A stretch of 10,973 nucleotides of DNA, taken from Planctomycetota bacterium (GTDB taxonomy: Bacteria; Planctomycetota; UBA1135). The notes under the pieces are model-generated. The model searched no databases. It was not told the DNA's origin and saw only the letters and a list, made by a program, of their open reading frames with translations. The stretch spans positions 1 to 10,973 of the forward strand of contig DNPI01000024.1 in assembly GCA_003501525.1 (NCBI GenBank), given 5' to 3'. Positions 1 through 6,838 of this stretch are shown here, piece after piece; position 1 is the first letter of the stretch; every line of letters starts with the position of its first letter. The translations under genes were made by a program, and so were the position numbers.

Positions 1-1363
1 CAACTAAATCCCCGACACCTCCCAAAGTATGAAGCGTTGCGGTTCCTCCAGCTATCAGTTCAGGCTGGGTAAACGTAAACGGCGCATCGTAAGCAAAGAC
101 AAAAGCTGAACCACTGTTTGTGACACCTCCAGCATCCGCATTACCAGCACCACCTAAAAGATTCGGGAATCCATCACCGTTTAAATCTCCAACCGCCGCG
201 ACAAAACCCAAGTTATCCAACGGATACTGGCCATTTGCAACAAAGATTATGTCGCCCGTTGCACCAGAAAAAACTCTGATTGCTCCTTCGTCCGAAGCCG
301 TAGAAGCCACATCATAAGTCGTAGAGCCAACGGCAAAGTCAGGGACTCCATCCACGTCCATGTCTGGCAAACCAGAGACAAATTCACCACAATTGTCCCT
401 AGGCCCAGTACCTGACACGGTGTACAAAATTGCCCCCGTCGCACCAGAAAAAACTTTGGCCCTTCCCGGCTGGTAAACCGTTCCGTGGTTGGCTCCTGGT
501 TCGCCAATAATGAAATCGCCTACTAAATCACCATTTAAATCTCTGACACCAGCAACTGAATCGCCCATCCTTCCAGCAGAGTATTCACCGTGAAACTCAT
601 CGAGAAGAGATCCATCAAGGCCTGAAAAGGTGTAAGCGATTCCAGCATCGTTGTATATGGAGTCATAACCAGGAGCACCAACAAGAATGTCCAGGACACC
701 ATCTCCATTTAAATCTCCCGGACTAGCAACCGAATCACCCAAATAGTGCGCAGCCCCAGAGCCATCAACATTGAAAAGCCAATCGGAATATTGTCCCAAA
801 GCTCCAAATGTTAATTTCCAAACAGAAACACTGCCCGCTTCTGGATACCCCCCCCCATCGCTGCCAGGCGACCCGATAACAAAACCTTCAGGCTCTCCGC
901 TTGGATTCTCCAGCCAGACAAGCGCAGCACCAAATTCATTGCCCACACCGCCAGTCTGCAACGTTTCAACCCATTGATGAGTAGCACCAGAAAAAAGATA
1001 AACAAGGCCGCCAAACGAAGCCGATTTGGCGCCCACTAGGTAGTCAGGTACCCCATCACCGGTGACATCCTTCCCTCCTGCTATGGCACATCCAAATTGG
1101 CCTCCCTCGGGACCTAATATGGTCTGCAGAAGTGAACCATCCGCACCCGAAAAAAGGGAAACTTTGCCGTGCCCAACACCATTTCCAGCATCAAAGCCAG
1201 GAGAACCTACCAAAACATCATCCACACCATCTCCGTTCAAATCGCCTGCCGTCGATATTGCTGCACCAAGCATATCGTGTGTCTCAGAACCGTCCCATTG
1301 GTGCAAAATAGACTGGGGAGACAAAAAAGCAAGAGGCAAGAAAAGGCTAAGAGCTGTATGCAT
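1..1363 (-). CDS. FG-GAP repeat (integrin alpha-like beta-propeller) secreted protein, 5' part only
   Basis: The minus strand is open from an ATG at 1363 through the window edge: 454 codons are visible and the 3' end is missing. An in-frame stop at 1384-1382 and no other usable start in between fix the start. Residues 1-18 (MHTALSLFLPLAFLSPQS) form a short hydrophobic export signal without K/R. Then come seven repeats spaced 53-65 residues, each followed by a G-[SA]-P-G-like strand. Six carry a calcium loop of the D-x-N/D-G-D-G-x-x-D type, near residues 41, 99, 217, 275, 334 and 393. The third (around 152-168) has lost the loop but keeps VIGSPG. Seven blades make a complete propeller. After about residue 430 a new segment begins (TQPELIAGGTATLHTLGG) that resembles the small C-terminal beta domains of planctomycete secreted proteins. 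The likely location is the cell surface or periplasm, and the ligand is unknown. It is transcribed away from the secreted protein starting at 1442. Family is certain, exact role is not. Confidence 0.9.
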   Translation of the reverse strand, partial: MHTALSLFLPLAFLSPQSILHQWDGSETHDMLGAAISTAGDLNGDGVDDVLVGSPGFDAGNGVGHGKVSLFSGADGSLLQTILGPEGGQFGCAIAGGKDVTGDGVPDYLVGAKSASFGGLVYLFSGATHQWVETLQTGGVGNEFGAALVWLENPSGEPEGFVIGSPGSDGGGYPEAGSVSVWKLTFGALGQYSDWLFNVDGSGAAHYLGDSVASPGDLNGDGVLDILVGAPGYDSIYNDAGIAYTFSGLDGSLLDEFHGEYSAGRMGDSVAGVRDLNGDLVGDFIIGEPGANHGTVYQPGRAKVFSGATGAILYTVSGTGPRDNCGEFVSGLPDMDVDGVPDFAVGSTTYDVASTASDEGAIRVFSGATGDIIFVANGQYPLDNLGFVAAVGDLNGDGFPNLLGGAGNADAGGVTNSGSAFVFAYDAPFTFTQPELIAGGTATLHTLGGVGDLV

Positions 1364-1441
1364 AGGAATAATTAGGAAGTCTTAAAGTATCAGAGCGACG
1401 AATCAGCCGCTGGAGAAAGGGACATCATGTAGGATGGCAAT
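1364..1441. promoter_or_regulatory. Divergent intergenic region between the FG-GAP gene and the secreted-protein gene
   Basis: This 78-bp gap separates two head-to-head starts (ATG at 1363 minus, GTG at 1442 plus), so it should hold both promoters and leaders. I see no convincing -35/-10 pair in either direction. The plus-strand leader contains AAAGG at 1416-1420 placed before an ATG-TAG start-stop pair at 1427-1432. It also has AGGA at 1431-1434, seven bases before the GTG start. No palindromic operator is obvious. Confidence 0.35.
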
Positions 1442-2479
1442 GTGCTCAGCCCCCTCTTCCGCACCCTGTTAGCGACTTTAGCTTTATTCGTTGTCGCGCC
1501 TGCTTCGCATGGGCAAGAAGAAGCCCTAGTGGAGAATTTGCGCTACAAATCAATCAAAGAGTGGAATATCCGACTCGCCAAAGAAATGTGGGAAGAGATT
1601 GGCGATGAAATTTCAATCCCCCACCAAAATGCAACTGGGTTTGTTGTTCGGAATACCCCAAATACACTCTCCATAGACACCGATGGCAATGGGAACCCAG
1701 ATAAAGACATTAAAGGGCTAGGCGGCCTAGTACTTCTACGGGGCAAAGACGAAAACGGGGAACGCTTTGATTACGCGGTTCGAATTCGCAAATCAGGCGA
1801 GAGCTGGGATTTTGCATCCAGCGGTGTCCGAACTTGCAAGATTGCTGGCGAAAACATCACAATTTTCGATACCAATAACAACAATATTTGGAACGAAATC
1901 GGCGTAGACGGAATGATGGTTGGGAAGACAAAAGGAGCTTCTCTTCTCAGTTCAGTCGTAAATCTCAAAGGTGTTCTCTACACAGTAGCGATTCCTGAAA
2001 ACGGCGAATCCATTCAAGTCAACCGGTTCTCCGGGGACACTGGAACCCTAAGTGTGCGCTCCGGATACGAATCAAAAGGAACGCTCGAAACCGCCATTTT
2101 CAAATCACAATACGGCGAGATTGCATTTGATCTTGCGCAACACAAGGACGGCCTAATCGTTCCTGTCGGCGACTATCGCCTGGAAGCCGGCTTTGTTTCC
2201 AAAAGGAATGAAGGCGTAAGTATCCGCAAAGGCAAGATGCGCGCGTTTCCCGTCACAAAGAGTGGCGTAACAGCAATTGAGTGGGGAGGCCCACTCGTCA
2301 TGGAGTTCGATTGCAACCCTAGTGACAATGAAGAAGAAGTAATAGTCAGCATACCCCGCTTCAAAGGGAAAGCTGGCGAGGCCTACGTCAACTTCACTCC
2401 TAATGACATTTCGCCTTCTATCCTAGTCAAGGATCAAAAAGGCAGGAAAATTTGGTCCGGCAAGTTCTGCATGACCTGA
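1442..2479 (+). CDS. Secreted protein of unknown function, ending at a suspicious in-frame TGA
   Basis: This is a 345-residue product with a GTG start. An in-frame TAG at 1430-1432 bars anything upstream, and AGGA at 1431-1434 is a fair ribosome binding site. Residues 1-25 form a signal peptide (basic R7, hydrophobic LLATLALFVVAP, cut likely after SHG). The mature part looks beta-rich. It has a calcium-loop-like DTDGNGNPDKD near residue 80 and a second Asp/Asn-rich stretch (FDTNNNNIWNEIGVDG) near 142-157. Together these resemble secreted planctomycete proteins that mix EF-like loops with beta domains. I recognise no named family and see no catalytic motif. The C-terminus of this frame, GKFCMT, stops in the middle of what reads as a beta domain, and coding-like sequence resumes in the same frame right after the TGA. 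The true product may therefore be 398 residues, with the TGA read as selenocysteine, or the gene may be truncated by a nonsense change. Confidence 0.8.
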   Translation: MLSPLFRTLLATLALFVVAPASHGQEEALVENLRYKSIKEWNIRLAKEMWEEIGDEISIPHQNATGFVVRNTPNTLSIDTDGNGNPDKDIKGLGGLVLLRGKDENGERFDYAVRIRKSGESWDFASSGVRTCKIAGENITIFDTNNNNIWNEIGVDGMMVGKTKGASLLSSVVNLKGVLYTVAIPENGESIQVNRFSGDTGTLSVRSGYESKGTLETAIFKSQYGEIAFDLAQHKDGLIVPVGDYRLEAGFVSKRNEGVSIRKGKMRAFPVTKSGVTAIEWGGPLVMEFDCNPSDNEEEVIVSIPRFKGKAGEAYVNFTPNDISPSILVKDQKGRKIWSGKFCMT

Positions 2480-2638
2480 GGTGGTTCACCTACATCGACG
2501 CCCGTGCCGGCGCCGAACGGAAAGACTCTCGACATCTCAATGGAACTTAAGTCCTCGATGTTTGGCACTATCAAGAGCCAGAGCGAAGAAGAGACAGTTC
2601 TAGGGCCTACAACCGCCAGCGCCAGTCCAGGGCGCTAA
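2480..2638 (+). other. In-frame continuation of the secreted protein beyond its TGA (52 codons, then TAA)
   Basis: Immediately after the TGA at 2477-2479 the same frame runs GGSPTSTPVPAPNGKTLDIS, then MELKSSMFGTIKSQSEE, and ends at a TAA at 2636-2638. The alternation of polar and hydrophobic residues (KTLDISMEL) looks like genuine beta strands completing the preceding domain. If every codon were equally likely, 52 stop-free codons would occur by chance about 8% of the time, so openness alone is not proof. Composition is about 56% GC, a little above the upstream coding line I counted (45%). A weak terminator-like hairpin sits at the end of this extension rather than after the TGA. It could be a recoded selenoprotein C-terminus, the tail of a gene broken by a Cys- or Trp-codon-to-TGA change, a sequencing error, or chance. 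Confidence 0.55.
2495..2516 (+). promoter_or_regulatory. Possible bacterial SECIS-like hairpin downstream of the TGA
   Basis: The RNA from 2495 to 2516 can pair as UCG/CGA, an A-C mismatch, then CGCC/GGCG, closing a six-base loop CGUGCC at 2503-2508. Twenty-three bases separate the TGA from the loop, and a G is the second loop base. From memory, bacterial SECIS elements sit in this distance range and need a G in the first two loop positions, so the geometry fits. A competing small hairpin (AGGTG-GTT-CACCT, 2479-2491) also exists. GC-rich DNA makes such hairpins easily, so this is suggestive only. Confidence 0.25.
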
Positions 2639-2656
2639 TCGCCCCACCTCAGTTTT
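2630..2656 (+). terminator. Weak terminator-like hairpin after the secreted-protein gene
   Basis: GGGCG (2630-2634) pairs with CGCCC (2640-2644) around a CTAAT loop that contains the TAA ending the extended frame. TTTT follows only eight bases later (2653-2656), so it is not a canonical intrinsic terminator. A second palindrome (AGGCC-TTTA-GGCCT around 2664-2677) lies over the rimK stop codon. Converging genes on the two strands make a terminator here plausible. Confidence 0.25.
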
Positions 2657-2669
2657 AGGAGATAGGCCT

Positions 2670-3587
2670 TTAGGCCTCTTTGCGGCGTCGGCGCTTCCCG
2701 AGGAAGGATGTCTTTTCTTTCTCTTCCTTCTCAAGCATCTTGAGAATTTCAGATGCTATATCTTGGCCGGAACTCTCCTCAATGCCTTTGAGTCCAGGGG
2801 AAGCATTCACTTCAAGAATTTTGGGGCCCTCATCGGAGCGCAACAAATCAACACCTGAGACATCGAGACCCATCGTCTTAGAAGCTTGAATCGCCAAATC
2901 ACGCTCCGCCTTGGAAAGCTTAATTTTTTCAGCGGTACCCCCTCGATGGAGATTCGAACGAAAATCGCCTGGTGCCGCTTTCCGAAGCATCGAAGCGACA
3001 ACTTTGTCACCAATGACAAAAGCCCGAATGTCCTCACCATTGGCTTCTTTCACAAAATGTTGGACCAAAATATTGGCATCCATTTGGTGAAAGGCACTCA
3101 TCACTGATTCTGCTGCTTTTTTTGTTTCAGCCAAAACGACACCTTTCCCATGCGTACTCTCCAGGAGCTTAAGAATGACGGGAGCACCACCCACCCGGTC
3201 AAGCAGGCTCTCAATGTCCTTAGTGGAGTGTGCGAAACAGGTTTGAGGCAGGGCAACACCCTCTCGGGCAAGAATTTGAAGACAACGCAGCTTGTCTCGA
3301 GATCTCACAATGGCCAACGAATTATTGGCCGTCGGGGTGCCTTTCATCTCGAATTGGCGAACAATGGCAGCACCGTAGAAGGTATAGGTGGCTCCGATAC
3401 GGGGAATAATTCCATCGAAATCCAGAGTCTCTTCGCCCAAAAAGACCTGCGGGTTTCCGCTCACAATATCCATCGTGCACCGAAGATAATCCAGCACTCG
3501 AACATCATGCCCACGACTTTCGGCCGCTTCGACCAATCGGCTGGTGGAATAAGATTGCGGAGCTCGAGAGAGAATCCCTACGCGCAT
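2670..3587 (-). CDS. rimK: RimK: ribosomal protein S6 alpha-L-glutamate ligase (ATP-grasp)
   Basis: This 305-residue protein reads as an orthologue of E. coli RimK (300 residues), which uses ATP to add glutamates to the C-terminus of ribosomal protein S6. Matching stretches include MRVGILSR at the start, IIPRIGATYTFYGAAIVRQFEM (about 60-81, split across the N-terminal domain), SRDKLRCLQILAR near 96, the ATP-grasp core GGAPVILKLLESTHGKGVVLAE, GDFRSNLHRGG, and the Mg/ATP-binding EVNASPGLKGIE at 257-268. I chose the ATG at 3587 because it aligns with the E. coli start and overlaps the rimB stop (TGATG), which implies translational coupling. A start 11 codons upstream (3620) would lie inside rimB. 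The C-terminus carries an unusual charged tail (EKEEKEKT, then KRRRRKEA). It is the last gene of a four-gene run. Identity is very secure. The cellular target (S6) is inferred from the family. Confidence 0.95.
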   Translation of the reverse strand: MRVGILSRAPQSYSTSRLVEAAESRGHDVRVLDYLRCTMDIVSGNPQVFLGEETLDFDGIIPRIGATYTFYGAAIVRQFEMKGTPTANNSLAIVRSRDKLRCLQILAREGVALPQTCFAHSTKDIESLLDRVGGAPVILKLLESTHGKGVVLAETKKAAESVMSAFHQMDANILVQHFVKEANGEDIRAFVIGDKVVASMLRKAAPGDFRSNLHRGGTAEKIKLSKAERDLAIQASKTMGLDVSGVDLLRSDEGPKILEVNASPGLKGIEESSGQDIASEILKMLEKEEKEKTSFLGKRRRRKEA

Positions 3588-4063
3588 CAGGGTTTCTTCT
3601 TTGGTTTGGGGGAAAGCCAAGATCTCCCCGGATCAACAATAAACCGACGGGCAAGCGCCTGTCTGCCCAAAAGCATTGGGAATTCCATGTCCCTGCGATC
3701 AGTAAGTGTAAATTCAACCGTCCAACAGCGCCCAGCCAAGCAGACCTTCTCTTTGATTACTGCGCGAGTCTCCGATTTTCCAATTGAAGAACGAATCTTA
3801 CGAAGTTCAACCAGTGGAGCCTCTGCCACTATTTTCTTGCGACTACCTTTTGGTCCAGCATGCAAGCTGAAGCGAACCCCAGGGTCACCTTTTTTCCCGA
3901 ATTCCTCGACTTCAGTCGCGTGCAAGCAGGAAGTTACAGCCCCGGTATCCACCTTAGCACGCAACATCTTTGCCCCCAGTCCCGGCAAGGAAACCCATTC
4001 TCGCCAACCAACCGTTTTCTTAACGACAGGTTTACGTTTCTTCTTGGGAGTTTGAGCAGCCAT
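3587..4063 (-). CDS. rimB: RimB-like retropepsin-type protease (ATP-dependent zinc protease family, COG4067)
   Basis: This 158-residue protein has a basic N-terminus (KKKRKPVVKK). The family hallmarks follow: VGWREWVSLPGLG (18-30), the aspartic-protease-like DTGA at 39-42 in AKVDTGAVTSCLHA, and MLLGRQAL before the end. These define the family usually annotated as ATP-dependent zinc protease, although the fold is of retropepsin type with a DTG active site. In Pseudomonas, RimB of this family is encoded with RimK and counteracts or trims the glutamate tails that RimK puts on S6. Direct overlap with rimK (TGATG) makes the same pairing very likely here. V43 stands where many relatives have R or K (DTGARTS), a small deviation. 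The ATG at 4061-4063 is 45 bases after the upstream methyltransferase gene. It is cytoplasmic, with no signal peptide. Confidence 0.9.
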   Translation of the reverse strand: MAAQTPKKKRKPVVKKTVGWREWVSLPGLGAKMLRAKVDTGAVTSCLHATEVEEFGKKGDPGVRFSLHAGPKGSRKKIVAEAPLVELRKIRSSIGKSETRAVIKEKVCLAGRCWTVEFTLTDRRDMEFPMLLGRQALARRFIVDPGRSWLSPKPKKKP

Positions 4064-4108
4064 ATAAAGGGCGGATTATCCACTCGCTAAGGTTTTTTGG
4101 GAAGGCAC

Positions 4109-5251
4109 TCACACCCCACCCAACAAAAGTCGACAAGCAAGCGAACCATTCTGAATAGGGAAGCTGTCCCATTTTTGGAACCCCAAAAGGTGAGCAAATT
4201 GCCGACTTCCCACTAAAAGAGCAAAATTGTATCCCGCACATCCCTTCCTCAAAGAAGATCCAAAATCATGATGAAGCTGGTCTAGTTCATTGGGATTGCC
4301 AACTCGGACGCCATAAGGAAGATTAGAAGCAATAGTTGCACCCCATCCTTTTTTCCATGGGAAGGTACAACCTTCACCCGCTTCTAATTCAAAAGCATCT
4401 TCAAAACCAACGCTCTCCGCATTCTTCTTTGCACCGGGAATGTGATCAGCATCGATTTCTCGGCCAAAAAATTTCAGCTTCGGAGGTATTTTCACTCGCG
4501 CCTTGGCAGCCTCCTTAACTTGAATCCATTCTTTGGGGTGATGATTCGGCCAGTTCTCAAATCCAAAACTACGAAATATTCCTGGGGCTGTATCCGAAGC
4601 AATCAAAGCAGCCTCGACCAATAAGGTCCCAGAACCACAAAAAGGATCAATAAGGGGAGCACGCCTGTCCCACGAAGATTGCAAAATCACACTTGCAGCA
4701 ATTGTTTCAGCTAACGGTGCATACCCCTGATATTTCCTCCACCCTCGTTTATGCAAGGAATCTCCAGAAGTATCAACAGAAAGAGTGCACCGATTTCTCC
4801 AAACATGGACATGGATACGCAAATCGGCATCTTCTTTAGCAATAGAAGGACGCGCCCCGCTCTCCGTCCGAAGAGAATCCACCACCCCATCTTTCGTCCT
4901 TTGAGCTACAAACTGGGAATGATCTAGAGTGGAGTCACGACATTGCGCATCCACAAAGAAACGTCCCTGAGGATTCAAGTATTTTGTCCAATCAACCCCC
5001 TTCACTGTCTCATAGAGTGTTTTCTCGTCGGGACAATTAAAACGGGCCAATCTTCGTAGAACACGAATCGCAGTGCGCAACTCCAGGTTAGCTCGCCATG
5101 CATCTCTCATAGAGCCTTCAAAGCGGATACCTCCTACCTGTTGTTCCACTCTAGAAAGGCCCAAACCTCTTGATTCTCGATAAAGGATCGGCTCAAGACC
5201 TGGCGAACACGTAATGAAATGCTCAACATTTTCTTGTATATCCTTCGCCAT
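4109..5251 (-). CDS. THUMP-domain SAM-dependent RNA methyltransferase (RlmL N-terminal half / YpsC family)
   Basis: This 380-residue protein is similar in size to Bacillus YpsC. Residues about 12-48 (FITCSPGLEPIL to GGIRFEG) are the ferredoxin-like start, and about 50-160 form the THUMP RNA-binding domain. SLHKRGWR at 165-172 is the linker motif common in this family. The methyltransferase domain shows the SAM-binding loop DPFCGSGTLLVEAALIA from 202 and the catalytic motif IV N310-L-P-Y313, typical of amino-group (guanine N2) methylation. The likely reaction is m2G formation on 23S rRNA, as for RlmL at G2445 in E. coli, but a tRNA target cannot be excluded. The RlmK half of E. coli RlmL is absent, as usual outside gamma-proteobacteria. 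The ATG at 5251-5249 follows the upstream TAG directly with no gap, so translation is probably coupled. The gene ends in TGA, which shows TGA is an ordinary stop here. Confidence 0.9.
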   Translation of the reverse strand: MAKDIQENVEHFITCSPGLEPILYRESRGLGLSRVEQQVGGIRFEGSMRDAWRANLELRTAIRVLRRLARFNCPDEKTLYETVKGVDWTKYLNPQGRFFVDAQCRDSTLDHSQFVAQRTKDGVVDSLRTESGARPSIAKEDADLRIHVHVWRNRCTLSVDTSGDSLHKRGWRKYQGYAPLAETIAASVILQSSWDRRAPLIDPFCGSGTLLVEAALIASDTAPGIFRSFGFENWPNHHPKEWIQVKEAAKARVKIPPKLKFFGREIDADHIPGAKKNAESVGFEDAFELEAGEGCTFPWKKGWGATIASNLPYGVRVGNPNELDQLHHDFGSSLRKGCAGYNFALLVGSRQFAHLLGFQKWDSFPIQNGSLACRLLLGGV

Positions 5252-6733
5252 CTACCTTGAACCGTAACGAGATTTTTTTCCTGTCAAAGCCAAAGAGTTA
5301 GTTGGCAGAGAAAGAATAAAGGCAACCGCTGCGCTTGCCGATATTCGGGAATCGGCACCATAGCCAGCATTATCCCGATTGGGCTGGTAATAAAAACTCC
5401 CATCGGGACACTCGGCCAAAGTAAACCACCACTGATTGGCGTTCATCAATTTTTCGAAAGACACTGGATTGCAAAACGCTCCAAGGGCACCAAACCCCAT
5501 ACCCATAATTGGCGAGCCGTGGGTATCAGGAAAGCTTTCCGGATGCTTGCCAATAATTCCTGCGTAGCTTTTGCCGTAACTCCGGTGCTCCTTGCCCAAA
5601 GGGCTCAGGTGAAAAGCTATCGCGGCGGCACCCGTTCTCCCCATATCAGCCCAGTCATTAGCCCCCGCCGCTTGGTCTTCATACCAAACATAGAAATTTT
5701 CACCCGAAGCACGGCGCAAAAAATCATACGCTGCCTCGTGGCGTTTCTTATCTACTTCAATCCCACATCTCTGCATCAAAGCAAAGGTTAAAGCTCCCTG
5801 GGCCGTCAGCATTGAAATAGGGCCGTATCCCTCGAAACCAGGGTTATGTCCCCAACCACCATGAGAATCGAGAGGCGTTTTAGGCACCGCATGTGGATGC
5901 GTATCGTGAGACTTAGGATTTAGTTGGCTAAGGTCAACGTACTGGCTAGAAATCAAAAAGTCATACACTTCTTGGATTTCGGGCAACAGCCACTTCTCGC
6001 CCGTGTGCAAATAGTATTCACACAAAACAATCCCTGCGGCCATGTAACGCCAATTGATTAACCAAGAATCATCCGTTGCACGTGTCTTTTCAGCGTGCAT
6101 GCGAACATTCTTTAAAACCGCTAATTTGTGCTCTTTTTCAGAGCTACTCATCAATGCCAAAGGGGCAAAAGTATCATGCGGCGGACTACCCCACGACCCA
6201 TCTTCTCGCTGGTGATCGACCAAATAGTCGAGCAGCTTCGCAAGCGTTTTGTTTTGATGACGCTTCATGTTCAAAGCAATATTCATCAATTCACCACGAC
6301 GCTTAATAAGCAGCGAGAGCTTTCCTGTTCGATTCCCTCGACCCCGATTTTGGGATGAGCTTATCGCTGAAGCTAATTCGGATATCGGCCCTCGAGCACC
6401 AAATACATCCATGCCATAGCCATTTTGGTGGGCCTCTTCGAATGGTACTTTGTTTACTCCCACTAACAAATCCCCGACTTCAACACTCTTGTCAGCTGGG
6501 GTATCCGGGAATACATATCGCACAAGGAGAGCTTTAGGGTGCTCCTCTACAAGCTCTACACGAATCCCAGTAGTACCAAGGTTGTAATACCAACCAGGCA
6601 CATCAGCATCGGGGCCCGCAGAAGCACGCTGGTCCCAGGGCCGCCCAGTGGGGTGGTAATGCACTTGACCAGAAAGCCAAGGTGCTAAACCAAAGACAAA
6701 GACGGCCGCAAGAGCAAGTTGAACCCTAAACAT
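5252..6733 (-). CDS. Secreted PDZ plus alpha/alpha-toroid protein (DUF6288-like)
   Basis: This 493-residue protein starts with a signal peptide (MFRVQLALAAVFVFGLAPWLSG, cut near 22). A PDZ-like domain follows at about 50-155 (WYYNLGTTGIRVELV, ALLVRYVFPDTPAD, VEVGDLLVGVNKVPF). A helical repeat region from about 155 to 480 resembles the alpha/alpha barrel of terpene cyclases and prenyltransferases, with markers such as DGSWG, GGWGHNPGFEGYGP and GRTGAAAIAF. No DXDD or DDXXD cyclase motif is apparent, so a cyclase activity is not claimed. I recognise the architecture as the uncharacterised DUF6288 type of Planctomycetes and Verrucomicrobia. A GTG 15 codons upstream (6778) is an alternative start, but the ATG at 6733 puts the signal peptide at the N-terminus. 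The stop abuts the methyltransferase ATG, so the two are probably co-transcribed. Function is unknown, likely periplasmic or surface. Confidence 0.8.
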   Translation of the reverse strand: MFRVQLALAAVFVFGLAPWLSGQVHYHPTGRPWDQRASAGPDADVPGWYYNLGTTGIRVELVEEHPKALLVRYVFPDTPADKSVEVGDLLVGVNKVPFEEAHQNGYGMDVFGARGPISELASAISSSQNRGRGNRTGKLSLLIKRRGELMNIALNMKRHQNKTLAKLLDYLVDHQREDGSWGSPPHDTFAPLALMSSSEKEHKLAVLKNVRMHAEKTRATDDSWLINWRYMAAGIVLCEYYLHTGEKWLLPEIQEVYDFLISSQYVDLSQLNPKSHDTHPHAVPKTPLDSHGGWGHNPGFEGYGPISMLTAQGALTFALMQRCGIEVDKKRHEAAYDFLRRASGENFYVWYEDQAAGANDWADMGRTGAAAIAFHLSPLGKEHRSYGKSYAGIIGKHPESFPDTHGSPIMGMGFGALGAFCNPVSFEKLMNANQWWFTLAECPDGSFYYQPNRDNAGYGADSRISASAAVAFILSLPTNSLALTGKKSRYGSR

Positions 6734-6782
6734 GGAAACAAGTCTAGAAGAGTTGACCTCACTCAATTGGCCCGTCACAGCA

Positions 6783-6800
6783 AGGCCGCTGCCCCGGCCT
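6783..6800 (-). terminator. GC-rich hairpin between the metal operon and the DUF6288-like gene
   Basis: AGGCCG (6783-6788) pairs perfectly with CGGCCT (6795-6800) around a six-base loop. It lies 39 bases past the permease stop and upstream of the next gene start. No T-run follows on the minus strand, so it is not a complete intrinsic terminator. It may act as a pause or RNA-stabilising element separating the two gene groups, or it may be incidental. Confidence 0.3.
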
Positions 6801-6838
6801 CAAGGGCAAGCGGATCTGTCTCACCTCCCGCGGACAAC

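Noticed and set aside
1..1363. Short repeated DNA words in the FG-GAP region as a repeat array or CRISPR
   Set aside because: They are the codons of the repeated calcium loop (GDLNGDG) at 53-65-codon spacing in one open frame, not a DNA repeat array.
2477..2479. TGA as a sense codon throughout this genome (alternative genetic code)
   Set aside because: The methyltransferase, rimB and znuC genes all end naturally in TGA at family-typical lengths, so only a local recoding or a mutation is plausible.
2664..2677. AGGCCT-TT-AGGCCT as a strong terminator
   Set aside because: Only a five-pair stem with a four-base loop is possible, and it overlaps the rimK stop with no proper T-run on either strand.
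3150..4055. A 301-codon open frame on the plus strand opposite rimB and rimK
   Set aside because: It lies antisense to two genes with unmistakable family motifs. Its translation is low-complexity and Ser/Arg/Pro-rich, with no recognisable domain.
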